Shown: in pieces, positions 34,227-47,600 of the stretch | Numbering within the stretch: position 1 is the first letter of the stretch | Layout: each line of letters starts with the position of its first letter | Origin: Polyodon spathula | Lineage: Eukaryota > Chordata > Actinopteri > Acipenseriformes > Polyodontidae | Reading direction: 5' to 3' | Assembly: GCF_017654505.1 (NCBI RefSeq) | Contig: NC_054538.1 | Location: forward strand, 64,797,678-64,861,677 | DNA: 64,000 nucleotides | The notes under the pieces: generated by a model | What the model saw: only the letters and a program-made list of their open reading frames with translations | Database searches by the model: none | Told to the model about the DNA's origin: nothing | Position numbers and translations under genes: made by a program

Positions 34227-35165
34227 ATGGTCTTCAAGCCAGTAATCTGTGACACCTGCTTGATGTGGGAAATCCGAGAAAACCCAGCTAAACCAAGTGT
34301 GCGTAAAGTGCCGCGCGATCCAGGATTTGCATAAACTAGTAAGTATGCTAGAAATGGAGCTGGAAGAAGTGAGACAGCAACAGGATCTTGAGGAACTGGC
34401 ACACCCACAATTCATGGAAGTCTGCATCACCCCTAACAGACTGAAAGCCACCAGGGAGATAGAAGGTCAGAACAGCTGGGTTCAGGTAGGCAGAAGCAGG
34501 GAAAAAAAGAAACTTCGTCAAACACAACCACCAGAAATCAAAACAACCAACAAATTTGAGTCACTTCAGAATTTTGATGAGCAGAACCAACAACAAGAGA
34601 ATGAAGGGAACAACATCCAGGACCCTATTGACAGTGGTGACCAGACAGCAAAAAGAAGGGAGGTCATGATTGTTGGGGAATCCATATTGAGAAACACAGC
34701 AAGTTCAATTCGCAGTTTGGACCCCCTTACTACAACAGTGTGCTGCCTTCCGGGAGCCTCGGTCAAGCACATCACTGAGAACGTGGACAGGCTCCTAGAA
34801 CGAACAGGAGACGACCCGGTAGTAGTCGTCCACATTGGTACAAACAACATTGGAAGAGACAGACCAAAATCCCTGCAAAACAAATTCAGAGAGCTAGGAG
34901 ATAAAAAGAGAAAACCAAAACTGTGGTATTTTCTGGTATACTACCAGCACCTTGCAAAGGGCCATATGGACAGCTGGAAATAATTAATCAAAATGCATGG
35001 CTGAAGACATGGTGCACACAGGAAGGCTTCACCTATCTTGATCATTGGACCACATTCTACAACGAGGACTATCTGTATAGACGGGACGGACTGCACTTAA
35101 ATAACAAGGGAACCAGTCTACTTGGAGAAAAGATCCTCGAGCAGGTTCAGAAGCATTTAAACTAG
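34227..35165 (+). pseudogene. CR1-type ORF1: Cys-rich finger plus SGNH esterase-like domain
   Basis: The likely start is ATG 34227 (M-V-F-K-P-V-I-C-D-T-C-L-M-W-E), whose paired Cys continue, after a shift near 34290, with C-V-K-C-R-A. This resembles the PHD-like finger of CR1 ORF1. A short coiled region (L-V-S-M-L-E-M-E-L-E-E-V) follows. The esterase-like part has V-G-E-S-I-L-R (Ser motif, usually G-D-S), V-V-V-V-H-I-G-T-N-N and, after a second shift near 34920, R-R-D-G-L-H-L-N-N-K-G-T with the Asp-x-x-His pair. ORF1 proteins bind element RNA in the ribonucleoprotein. The esterase's role is uncertain even in intact elements. Two shifts break the gene. Confidence 0.75.
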
Positions 35166-35209
35166 AAAGGAAGGGGGGAGAAATCAACAAGAAAACAGAA
35201 GGGAGACCA

Positions 35210-36010
35210 CATCAAAACAAGAACAACAACTCAGGTAAGACAACCATTAAATGTATTTATCTAAATGCTAGAAGTATCAGAAACAAAATTCTAGAACTTG
35301 AAGCTATTGCACTAACAAGTAACTATGATGTGATAGGTGGTACTGAAACTTGGTTGTCTGAGAGTGATGGGGACGAATATAATATTTGTGGGTATACACT
35401 GTATAGGAAAGACAGGCAGTACAGAAGAGGAGGAGGGGTAGCGCTATACATAAGAAACAGTCTTGAAGCCCAGGTGTTAAACCTGGACAAAGAAAATAAA
35501 GCCGAATCAATATGGGTCAGAATAACGGACAAAAATTCAAAAGGCATAATAATAGGAGCATGCTATAGACCGCCAGATTCAGACAGTGAGCAAAATAATC
35601 TGTTATACAATGACACTAGAAATGCGTGTAGCAAAGGAGAAGCCATACTAATGGGGGATTTGAACTTCCCCCATATAAAATGGGAAAACCCAGTGGGTAG
35701 CACGAAGGATGAAATAGAAATGGTGGAAATGACAAATGACTGCTTCCTAACACAATTTGTCAAGGCACCGACTAGAGGGGAGGCATGCCTTGATTTAGTC
35801 TTTTCAAATAACGAAGACAGAATAACTAAAACAGAGGTCAGAGAACCACTGGCAAACTCAGACCGCAACATGGTCTCATTTGAAGTGTTTTTTAAAACCC
35901 CAAAAGTAATGACTAAAGCTAAAGTTTACAATTTTAGAAAAGCAAACTATGAAGGTATGAAACAGAGACTAACAGAAGTAGACTGGAGTAAACACCCACA
36001 GAAGAAGGAT
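35210..36010 (+). pseudogene. CR1-type ORF2, AP endonuclease domain
   Basis: The frame is open upstream of the first strong motif, I-Y-L-N-A-R-S-I-R-N-K (about 35255), so the true start is unclear and lies before it. Further motifs are T-E-T-W-L (catalytic Glu), G-G-G-V-A-L-Y-I-R-N, A-C-Y-R-P-P, G-D-L-N-F-P (Asp and Asn), L-D-L-V-F and S-D-R-N-M-V-S-F-E. In active enzymes the last motif is S-D-H, with His as a key residue. Here the codon is CGC (Arg), one transition from CAC. The domain nicks target DNA to prime reverse transcription; this copy is probably inactive. A frameshift near 36005 separates it from the linker. Confidence 0.8.
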
Positions 36011-36012
36011 GG

Positions 36013-36387
36013 TTGTTCTTCAAAAATGTAGTACTAGAGGTGCAAAACAATTACATCCCTAAAGTAGACAAATCTAAATGTAAAACTAAATTGCCAAAAT
36101 GGTTTAATAGATCAATTAAAAAAAATATTCAGCGAAAAAAGGCACTTTATAGAGCATTAAAAAAGGACCAAAAAGAAAGTACGCAGAAAGAGTACACGGA
36201 ACTGCAAACGCAAGTCAAAAAGGAAGTTAGAAAGGCCAAGAGAGAAATAGAAATGAACATTGCTAAGGGAGCTAAAACCAATTCCAAAATGTTTTTCCAA
36301 TATTACAACAGAAAGAGAACATTCAAAGAGGAGATTAAATGTTTAAGAGATACAAATGGCAAAAAAAATAGCAAATATATTAAATGA
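36013..36387 (+). pseudogene. CR1-type ORF2, basic linker between endonuclease and RT
   Basis: This 124-codon frame is rich in Lys and Arg (V-D-K-S-K-C-K-T-K-L-P-K-W-F-N; K-K-N-I-Q-R-K-K-A-L-Y-R-A-L-K). It is the usual linker of CR1/L2-type ORF2 upstream of the RT. It leaves the RT frame at an eight-A run starting 36361, a likely slippage indel. Confidence 0.7.
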
Positions 36388-37981
36388 TTACTTTTCACAA
36401 GTTTTTACAAAGGAAGATACTGACAACATGCCCCACATGTCATCCAGTTCCTATCCAGTTTTAAATAACTTTAGCATAACTGAGGCAGAAGTGTTAGAGG
36501 GACTAGGAGCTCTTAAAATAAACAAATCCCCTGGGCCGGATGAGATCCTCCCAGTAGTACTCAAAGAAATGAAAGAAGTAATTTACAAACCGCTAACCAA
36601 GATCATGCAGCAGTCTCTTGACACAGGGGTGGTACCGACAGACTGGAAAATTGCAAACGTAATACCGATCCACAAAAAGGGAAACAAAACTGAACCAGGT
36701 AACTACAGACCAGTAAGCCTGACTTCTATTATATGCAAACTTATGGAAACTATAATAAGATCCAAAATGGAAAATTACCTATATGGTAACAGGGTACTGG
36801 GAGACAGTCAACATGGTTTTAGGAAAGGGAGATCGTGCCTAACTAACTTGCTTGATTTTTTTGAGGATGCAACATCGATAATGGATAATTGCAAAGCATA
36901 TGACATGGTTTATTTAGATTTCCAGAAAGCTTTTGACAAAGTCCAGCACAAAAGATTAATTCTCAAACTGAACGCAGTTGGGATTCAAGGAAACACATGT
37001 ACATGGATTAGGGAGTGGTTAACATGTAGAAAACAGAAAGTACTGATTAGAGGAAAAACCTCAGAATGGAGTGTGGTAACCAGCGGTGTACCACAGGGAT
37101 CAGTATTAGGTCCTCTGCTATTCCTAATCTACATTAATGATTTAGATTCTGGTATAGTAAGCAAACTTGTTAAATTTGCAGACGACACAAAAGTAGGAGG
37201 AGTGGCAAACACTGTTGCAGCAGCAAAGGTCATTCAAAATGATCTAGACAAGATTCAGAACTGGGCAGACACATGGCAAATGACATTTAATAGAGAAAAG
37301 TGTAAGGTACTGCACGCAGGAAATAAAAATGTACATTATAAATATCATATGGGAGATATTGAAATTGGAGAAGGAATCTATGAAAAAGACCTAGGAGTTT
37401 TTGTTGACTCAGAAATGTCTTCATCTAGACAATGTGGGGAAGCTATAAAAAAGGCTAACAAGATGCTCGGATACATTGTGAAAAGTGTTGAATTTAAATC
37501 AAGGGAAGTAATGTTAAAACTGTACAATGCACTAGTAAGACCTCTTCTTGAATATTGTGTGCAGTTCTGGTCACCTCGCTATAAAAAAGATATTGCTGCT
37601 CTAGAAAGAGTGCAAAGAAGAGCGACCAGAATTATTCCGGGCTTAAAAGGCATGTCATATGCAGACAGGCTAAAAGAATTGAATCTGTTCAGTCTTGAAC
37701 AAAGAAGACTACGTGGCGACCTAATTCAAGCATTCAAAATTCTAAAAGGTATTGACAGTGTCGACCCAAGGGACTTTTTCAGCCTGAAAAAAGAAACAAG
37801 GACCAGGGGTCACAAATGGAGTTTAGAAAAAGGGGCATTCAGAACAGAAAATAGGAGACACTTTTTTACACAGAGAATTGTGAAGGTCTGGAATCAACTC
37901 CCCAGTAATGTTGTTGAAGCTGACACCCTGGGATCCTTCAAGAAGCTGCTTGATGAGATTTTGGGATCAATAAGCTACTAA
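36356..37981 (+). CDS. CR1-type ORF2, reverse transcriptase domain (541 codons open)
   Basis: The longest open frame in the window. Motifs run in order: S-P-G-P-D-E-I-L-P (about residue 58), I-P-I-H-K-K-G and N-Y-R-P-V-S-L-T-S, G-F-R-K-G-R-S, Y-L-D-F-Q-K-A-F-D-K-V (first catalytic Asp), S-G-V-P-Q-G-S-V-L-G-P, and F-A-D-D-T-K (37175-37192, catalytic Asp pair). Then come M-T-F-N-R-E-K-C and the C-terminal Y-N-A-L-V-R-P-L-L-E-Y-C, R-R-A-T-R-I-I-P and V-W-N-Q-L-P domain. It would copy element RNA at the nicked target. The ATG at 36356 is only an internal Met after a frameshift, so the real ORF2 begins more than 1 kb upstream. All RT core residues look intact. Confidence 0.9.
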   Translation: MAKKIANILNDYFSQVFTKEDTDNMPHMSSSSYPVLNNFSITEAEVLEGLGALKINKSPGPDEILPVVLKEMKEVIYKPLTKIMQQSLDTGVVPTDWKIANVIPIHKKGNKTEPGNYRPVSLTSIICKLMETIIRSKMENYLYGNRVLGDSQHGFRKGRSCLTNLLDFFEDATSIMDNCKAYDMVYLDFQKAFDKVQHKRLILKLNAVGIQGNTCTWIREWLTCRKQKVLIRGKTSEWSVVTSGVPQGSVLGPLLFLIYINDLDSGIVSKLVKFADDTKVGGVANTVAAAKVIQNDLDKIQNWADTWQMTFNREKCKVLHAGNKNVHYKYHMGDIEIGEGIYEKDLGVFVDSEMSSSRQCGEAIKKANKMLGYIVKSVEFKSREVMLKLYNALVRPLLEYCVQFWSPRYKKDIAALERVQRRATRIIPGLKGMSYADRLKELNLFSLEQRRLRGDLIQAFKILKGIDSVDPRDFFSLKKETRTRGHKWSLEKGAFRTENRRHFFTQRIVKVWNQLPSNVVEADTLGSFKKLLDEILGSISY

Positions 37982-38050
37982 CAACCAAACGAGCAAGATG
38001 GGCCGAATGGCCTCCTCTCGTTTGTAAACATTCTTATGTTCTTATGTTCT
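37982..38050 (+). other. CR1-type 3' UTR hairpin and octamer tail
   Basis: Just after the stop, GGCC-GAAT-GGCC can form a small stem, followed by TCTCGTTTGT and about 2.5 copies of TTCTTATG. CR1-type LINEs end in short octamer repeats instead of poly-A, and this part is what the RT recognises. Confidence 0.75.
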
Positions 38051-39571
<1,521 letters not shown>

Positions 39572-39574
<3 letters not shown>

Positions 39575-40291
39575 GTATAATATAATCATCATATGTTATA
39601 GTTACTGAGAGGATTAATTAATCAAATTTATACTGTAGTTGAGTAATTCCTTTACTGGGAGCAGGAAACATTGTGTTGATCTTCATGAAATGGCATAAGA
39701 AATTGCAGCTGAGTGCAATCTACTGAAGTTATCAATGCTTGAACAACTCAGCATCCTGTCAGTAAAATAACGTGCTGATATTGTAAGCATGCATAACATC
39801 CGTATTAAAAAAACAAACAACAAAAAAAAAAAAAAAACATTTTGAGAAAAACAATCATTTTCTCTTAATATTATCGTCTAATGTTATTTCAGTCAGGCTG
39901 CAGTCTATGAACCTGTCAGATAACTGAACCTTAAAAGATAATTTAAGACAACAGAACAAAGTATTCCCCTGTCACAGTGCCATTTTTTCTTGCTTAAAAA
40001 AAGTGAAATACTTTCACAGAACAAGAACGAAGCTATGAACTGGACAGACCACAGATGATGCTCATCTATTTATTTATCTGAAGTTATTGCTGCGGTTTAG
40101 CAGCAGAAAAAAAAACTTTTTTACAGAAAAAGTGAATAATCCCGAGTGTGTCACATTTACTGAAGTCTCCAGTGTTGGCTCTTAGTGAACCCCATCAATA
40201 TGAGCCTCACAATCCAGCTTCTTAAACTGCCAGTGCTCAGTACTTAAGCACAAGTGATCAAAAAAGAACACTCCATTCTGAACTGACTTAA
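39572..40291. other. Unassigned non-coding DNA
   Basis: No feature recognised; an A-rich run lies near 39806-39838. Confidence 0.5.
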
Positions 40292-41258
40292 CCCTTTCCT
40301 GCCTAAATAGAATGACCATATACAGGCATGAATATGACCACTTTTTGTTTTAGCACATGTAGTTTGGCAACCATAAATCAGAAATTAAAACCCAGTATAT
40401 CATGTAAAACCCATATGATATAATGTATTTTGTTGTGGAATGTACATATATATTTTTTTATATATAAGCCGTGCCCCAAAAAATGAATAACAAAATTTAT
40501 AATAATAAATAATATTTAAAAAAATTACCAATTTTCACCCCTTTCTAAGTTAGATATAGAAAAATGATGGGATGCAACATTTTATGAGGATTTTAAATAA
40601 AAAATCTGATTTTAAATATCTTCTGCTGTTGAGGAGCTACAAGATTTTGTCCAACCTATGGTCTGTATGATAAAAATGGCCTGAAAATGGCCTAATTACC
40701 ACTGTCAGCTATTTTATGGAAGTAGTCCAGACAAAGCAAAATATCACAAAGTATATTGTCAAATCGTATGTAAAAACTTTTAACCTTAAAATATATGAAT
40801 AAGCACATTATTTTGTATTATGAAGAGAAACGTTATATTTATATACAAAAGTTATAGAATTCAATATAACCACGGATAGCAAATAAAAATAAAAGTCTAT
40901 AGAAAAATGAACTATATGGTGATCATAAAGCAGTAATCGTAAAGATACAATAAACCTGGTCACCACTGTAAGCAAACAAAACAAACAAATAAATACATAA
41001 AAGTGATGTAGTGCGGTGTACTGTCAAGTATAAGCCTCCTCTTGATCTTGTCCTCTTCCAGTTCAAAATACGCGGTGCCTTCATCAAAACTGGCATGTAG
41101 GGATGTATTTTTTTTAAATTCCTAGGACCTAGCCTTTTTCAATGACAAGGCTCAGAAGACTGATTTGATTACCTCACAGCTTATTTTTGCCATGAGACAT
41201 CCCAGAAGAGAGATTGCATCACTGGTGCTTAGGAATCGAAATTAGAGCAGTCCGGGGG
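40292..41258 (-). mobile_element. Candidate piggyBac-like element
   Basis: TTAA at 40288-40291 is followed by CCCTTTCCTGCCTAAATAGA. At the other end, ATTAGAGCAGTCCGGGGG precedes TTAA at 41259-41262. TTAA targets and CCC...GGG ends are the piggyBac signature, though the inner parts of the ends match only partly. On the minus strand near 41075-41010 there is a short acidic segment (F-D-E-G-T-A-Y-F-E-L-E-E-D) that could be a transposase N-terminus. No catalytic region was seen. Confidence 0.35.
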
Positions 41259-41262
41259 TTAA

Positions 41263-44255
41263 AGCATCATTTCATCAACTCGCGCTTTGTGCTTATCATC
41301 ATCACCGACGCAGCACAGGAACTTAGACAACACTATAGCAGAGCTGCCAACTGTCTTATGGACATAAATGGAAAGGAGATATCCACAAACAATTTAAAAT
41401 GAACAATTCTTTATTGCATTTGACAAATGACCACGCTTATAATGAAACGTAATCTAACCTGGGCCCATGGCCTTGTCCATTGAAGCTCGATAGATGCCAC
41501 TATATTCTGGCCAAACTAATGTAAATGTATATTGATTGAATGATAACTAATTCCAGCGGGCAGGACAAGTGGCACTCTGGGCCACCTTCCCCCAAAAGGA
41601 CAAGGTGACCTGTTATGCTGGCTGAACTATCTAATAAAGAAAAAAAAAGAAAAGAAAAATTTTCCGACGTGTCCTTATGAGGGTTAACACCACAATGTAG
41701 TAAAATTCCATTGGAACTGCAGTCTAACATCCACTGCAGTACAGTCCAAGTGTCCTTGCAGTTCAACAATAAAGAGCAAGAACAATAACTGGCACATTGG
41801 AACAGTAGTAAAATAACACTGTAAATGCAGTTTAACATTCCATTAAATAGAATCACTTCTATTAAAAAAGTCCTAACTTTAGTGAAGAATGAGCAAAATG
41901 TTAAATCCTTTATGTTCATTCTTTTTTTTTTTTACTGTTAGTGAAGATTGCATTATAAATGTTTTATTAATAGATCATAATTAAAGGGTTTTGAGGGACA
42001 AAACGTATGAACCTTATGTCTTGTCCATTAAAACCTGTTTAAACTGACAAAGGGGTACTACATTAGGTTAAGTCACTTATGCTGTCTAGTGTGAACCTAC
42101 CTTAAGAGACACTTCATTTCTTACATTCCAATTATGCATTATAGATTTAAAAAAAACTATGTAGATACAAACGCTCAGCATTGTTTTACTATTTTGCTAG
42201 AATTACTGAGTTTGCACTCTCCACTAACATGTCTAATAAAATATGGTAAAATGCTGCAGTCATGTATGGAATACCTCCACAGAAGTGGTGTAGTTTATAA
42301 TGAAAATAAAAGCACAGTCACAAAAAGCAAGGAAATTCATTAAAAAAAAACTTTAATGCAGCAGTTAGGGTTGAACTCATTGCCACAAAAGCAAGGAAAT
42401 ACGGCGTTAAAGTTTCTAACCCTAACTCGCCCTTCCCACCCCCACACAAGCAGCCAAAGGAACCAGACAACCCACAAGCAACCACAGACTGCCGTCATCA
42501 AGACATAGAACATGCAACTCTTTCCAGATGACACAATAGACATCCGTCCTCATGGTCCAGATGTGCTGACATACATGTACACTTCAACACATACACAGCT
42601 ACTTCAGGCTGCAGAACCATATCAACTTTACACAAATAGTTTTCTAGCATTTCAAAGCATTCAAATAACTATATAGGTTCAGCTGGTAGGGAGCCTGCCA
42701 GTTGTCCAGCCTTGCCCTGTTGTCTCAAGGGCTGCTTCCAGGAACATTCCTATCCAGAAATGTTCAGGTCTGCTACCTGGAAGTCAGCACACCCCTGTAC
42801 CTCCCATTGCAAAATGGATCTTGAGTTGCCCTGGGATAATTGTCTTGCAGCCTTGGTTCTGCAGTCTCTTTTTTACAAAAAGGGATATATTTGTGTTTTT
42901 TTTTTTCTGTATTGAAAATGCGTATCTAGTGCACAGGAGCTTAAAGGGTTAATAAAAATATTTTTTTTGTAATTGATTTATTTTACATTTATCATATGTT
43001 AGCATGTTATACTATTTACATCTGGAGTTGAAGTGCTTAAATAATTTATTGGATTTGCGAAGCACTTAGAGAGCTTTGCTTGGTAGGGAACAACTTCAGA
43101 TTAGAGGTTAGCAAAGGTACAAAAAAATCTGGAACTGGTTATCTGTTCTGAAATACAATTGAATATGTGGGTACCTGCTACATGGACCAGCATTCAACCC
43201 ATTTAAAAAAAATATGCACAATTTTAAAACATATAAGGTTGTAATAATGCAATTGTAGACGTTCAGTACAGAGATCTACTGTTGAAGCCATACAGATGAG
43301 CTTTGACCCTATTCCTTGATCATCAGTATCTCTGGCATCATGTGTATCTTGGGTAAGTAAGAGTAGACTTGTGGAATGGGTGTTGTTCTGTTTCCCATAA
43401 TAACATTGTTTACACTGAGCTAGAACCTTCTCATCTCCAGTCTTTCAACATCGTCTGCACATCTGTGTAATCAAGGTCACCTTAGTTTGAATATCAAAAT
43501 AAACCAGTGCCTCCGTGTAGCAGAAATTGAAATGCCAAAAGATAACAGGCATAATAAGCTGTTTAAAAAGTAATAATTGCTAACTGCACAAGATCAACGA
43601 TGGGTAATGAACGTTTACATATGAACTGTTTACCTAGAATACACAGGTTCATTGCATTGCTGGGCATGAGTCAAACATTTTGAAAACAGTCAAATTTTAA
43701 GGAGCAGATTTAAGCATTCTGTTATCAGTATTTTAGGTTAAAAAGTAATAAACTTCTGTTCCATTTTTTTTTACATGGACAACTGCCATAAAGGTGCAAA
43801 TATTGGCATAACATTGCTGTCTTCAAACAAGAGCACAAAGTAATCAGGCTATTAAAATAAATGTGATTCTGGCAAGTAGGTCTATATTAATTTTCTTTCT
43901 TTGCCCCATAGTGTTACATTTTACTGCTATATAGTTAATCAAAGTAATGTACCAAGACTCTATATATTAAAATACTAAATTGGGTATAAAGAACAGCTTT
44001 ATTGCATACCTGACTATGCTATTTTTTTCAAGCTGTTAATGTAACCACAGAGTGTATGTTAAAGGACTGACAGAGGGTGAAAAAACCAGGCACCCAGACA
44101 CTGCTGTTTTCAATTAGCATGCTAGGCCCAATAGCATGTCCGGCCGACAGCACTTTATTAGCGGCTGTGTGCAGGACTGAGCTGGGGCTTTGCTTGGCCT
44201 GAATTCAGTCAGCAGGCTCAGCCTTTGGGAGTTTCGTGAAGTAATTTAAGGAACA
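41263..44255. other. Unassigned non-coding DNA
   Basis: No feature recognised. A 139-codon minus-strand frame (41500-41919) overlaps simple, internally repetitive sequence with several CTGCAGT/CAGTTCAAC-like motifs and has no family match. Confidence 0.45.
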
Positions 44256-44313
44256 GTTGGAACAAAAACCAGGAGGGACACCAGCCCTCCAGGACCTGGA
44301 TTGGACACCCTGC
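44256..44313. repeat. Short interspersed repeat (CCTCCAGGACCTGGATTGGA)
   Basis: The sequence ACCAGGAGGG, then CCCTCCAGGACCTGGATTGG, is a terminus-like motif common in fish genomes. A divergent inverted relative lies at 49414-49466 (GGGTGCAAAACTCCAGTCCT then CTTCTGGTTTTCATT). Confidence 0.35.
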
Positions 44314-44662
44314 ATTACTATATTTCTTTACTGTAGCAGTAGTCTGACATTTGAACTGAAAAATATTGGCTTGTCAACTAATTTGTCTAAGCGGACCACC
44401 GTGGGAAAGCTAAACTAGATGATTAGACATTTCCCATAGCCTAGGAAGTAAAATGAGGGGCCATATGTATAAACGATGGCGGTAATTTCTTTGGTTGTTT
44501 TATTTTATATAAATTACATGTTCATTTTTTGCTTTGTGTGTTGATTATTTTTTTGTATTTATTATTAGTACATGGATTACAAAATGATAGAACTGATTGA
44601 CATTCTGAGGAACCTAATTACATCACCTGTTACCCATTACCTCATTAAACCTCTAACTGCCC

Positions 44663-44670
44663 TATAAAAG
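44663..44670 (+). promoter_or_regulatory. TATA box candidate
   Basis: TATAAAAG in the context GCCCTATAAAAGGTGTG is a strong TATA-box match. A polyadenylation signal (AATAAA) follows about 860 bases downstream near 45525, and a CTTTTACTTACAG 3' splice-like site at 45087-45099. A small non-coding transcript or an LTR-derived promoter is possible; there is no independent support. Confidence 0.3.
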
Positions 44671-47600
44671 GTGTGTTGTCAGCACAGTGCAGCAGAGAGC
44701 AGGGTAGACTGTGTTGCTGGAGGATCCAGACCAGGAAGTGGATGAGAGAAGCTGGAAAAGGTGGACAAACAGATAAAGGGAAGTTACAGCCAAGTGGTAA
44801 TACTTTTGTTTGAGTGGTGAACCCTGTCTAACTTGTGGATAAGTGCACAGGGCTAGAATAATCTTGTTCAGTGTGCAATTGGAAACCATTCTATGAGGCA
44901 GTACAACACACATATTGACTTTGCTACTACAAAATAATTATGAAATGTGTCTGATAACATTACACTGATTGTATAGGATTATTCTGGTGGTTTGTATATA
45001 AGACAACCTGCTGGAATATCTTTGCAAACTTAAATTTGGGACAGAATATGTTGCAACAGAACTGTACTGATGGTGGCTTTGTTTGTCTTTTACTTACAGC
45101 ATGTACCTGGGCCTGGGGTTTTGGTTTAACCCCCAGTGGACAGTGAGCAGCTGCACCACATTCGAGATGGAGAGAAGCCAGCCCTTGGTTTGATGGGGTC
45201 TGTCAGTGTGGGGATAGTCTATAGTGAAGAGGACAAGGGAAAATTTTGCCCTGGAGTGATACAAGCTAGAACACAAGGAATACAAGGCTACATCTTTATG
45301 TGCCATGGCCTCTCTTCTCACGGTCTAAGTATCGTGAGTTACCAGGACCCTCCCTGCCTATTTGTACAATTGAACTTGTTTTTAGATATTATTAATGTAT
45401 GTCAGTTGTTTTAGGCAGAATTGCTATGTTAGATAGATTTTGTATTTACTGTTTTACTTGGGATTGTAGTTTTTATTGTGTAAATTGTTAGTTTTATAAA
45501 GATTACTTTGCTATTGAATATAATAAAAATTGAAGCTTACTCACCTGTATTGTGGTCCTTGGATGTTCATCATTGGGGTTTGTGCCACGGAATCCCAAAA
45601 GAACATGTAGAGAGATTGGAAAATGGGAGGGTAAACTTTTGTACACATAGTTAAGTGTTTGGTTTATTGTCACCTGGTCAGCTCTCCACCAGTTTGGTGT
45701 GTTAAAGCATGTGACACTGGTTTTGTATCTGTCATGTAGGCTGGGCATTAGCTTTCAAGTGCTTAAACTGCAGCTTTCTGTCTCTGGGTCTTTTTCCTGC
45801 CATTAACAGCTTGGGCTGTGACACTACCCTATCACAATCCCTTACTTTAGAAGTCAATGACGTACACCGTCACGTTATGGCTACAGGACCCTCTGGGGAC
45901 AGACAGATTGTCCGAAATATCATGTTTTTAAAATTAATAATAAATTGTGCACACACAGGTGCTGGACGTGAGTGAGGGGCCATGTACGTACGTGAGAGGT
46001 TAGGGGCAATGTACGCTTTTTGATTTTAAAAAAATTATATTTGTATGTAGCTTATATAGGCACTTGCCTTCCTGAAAGAACTCTAACCACCAGAAATGTA
46101 ATTTGTCACAGTTCATGATATTTGACTTCTGGTTGAGAAAGGATCACATATTCCCTTTCCAGTGCCCAAGAACGTAGAAGTTACTGGAGCTATTTGTTTA
46201 AAACTTTCAAATTAAAAAAGTTTGTTTGTATTTGTTACTGTATTCCCTCAGTTTACAAATACCTGCACAATTCATTCACAAATAATAATATATCTACACT
46301 TGCTTTGTGTGTTTTAAACCAGCTTCCCTGTTATGTCTTAAGCCTTTAGCTGACCAAAAACAATGAAATGCAATGTAAATGCTTCTGTCTATGTGACTGC
46401 TATTTTGGCAGTTGTGTGTTCATAATTACATACCTAATACAGCCAGGTCTATCCCTGTTCAAAGGTATTTTAATATGTTTTTGATCAAGGTAAAGCATAT
46501 TGGGAGAAACCTAATTTACGTGTTTAAATTATAATCCGTATGTAATTTAACGGTTTCCGAAATGAACACCAAGACGTGTATTATCTGTTTCTTGTAGATT
46601 ACAGTGATACAGTACGCCTTTATCGTACAAAAAGCTTCTTTAATGTAAAATAAATAAAAATCCTTCCTGTCACATAATACTACTATAGCTGTAGATGGCA
46701 CCTATATATTTTTTTTTATGTCTAGTTATTAAAGTGGGCTTAGAAAAAATGGACTCTGGGCTGGGCCCAGGCGCAGTTGCATTCCTGATAAATTGATACC
46801 TGCTCACATCAGACTAATTCAGAAGGTTAAATTGCAGCTCAAATCTGCAGGGTTTTTCTTGGAGGATCTTCATCCAATATATTTTGTACAGCCCATACAA
46901 ACACACCGAAGCCTGTCATTATCTCCACTTTGATAATGAATAGGCTACAAACTGATTTTTATGTTTTCCAACCAGTAAGTAGTCTATCCTGTACAGACAA
47001 GTCACCAATGCAATTTAAAGTAAGCGTTACAAATAACAAAATACTTAAATGACCTAATTACCTACCCAATACAGATTTATTAATCGGACAAATAATACTG
47101 TTTTTTGGTGGTAAATGCTGTTTATGCATCATCTGATGAAATAGTCATGTTAAACACTATTACTATGGACCAAAGCCTATTAAAGAGATAAAGGTTAAAC
47201 TTTTCAGTACAAAATAAATAAATTACACTATAGGTCCTTATAAAACCCAAAAATAACTATTGGGTAATGATTCAAAATGTACAAGACTTTTATTGAAAAG
47301 TTTAGAAAGCTGGGCTCTGCTATCACATGTACTGTACTAGAGGTTTTTAGGGAACATAGCTGAGAAAGCATATAACCCACCAACATAACATTACACATGA
47401 ACGTATATATATTCTGAACATCTTGTCCTTCCTGCATTCGGTCCAGTTTTTACAATGCAAACATAATAAACACTTAACTAACTAATTAATTATTTTTTTG
47501 GTAAATGTCAATTAATAAGGTATGCACTTTTTTTCAAAGACTAAACTCCCCACCTATAATCTATTTTTTACCATTTGTACTGCAATATTGGATAAGGAGG

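Larger units (their letters stand above)
33801..38050 (+). mobile_element. Near full-length CR1-type LINE retrotransposon
   Basis: The element has a 5' leader with a 75-bp direct repeat, ORF1 (finger plus esterase-like domain, 34227-35165), ORF2 (AP endonuclease and reverse transcriptase, about 35210-37981), a short 3' UTR and an octamer tail. It lies head-on to the gypsy relic and behind the R2-like relic, so several retrotransposons share this locus. At about 4.25 kb it is near the usual CR1 length. Frameshifts near 34290, 34920, 36005 and 36361 show it is no longer autonomous, yet long open stretches suggest a fairly recent insertion. Target-site duplications were not identified, as is usual for CR1. 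Confidence 0.85.

Noticed and set aside
41500..41919. 139-codon minus-strand frame
   Set aside because: Cys/Leu/Ser-rich with internal simple repetition; no recognisable domain.
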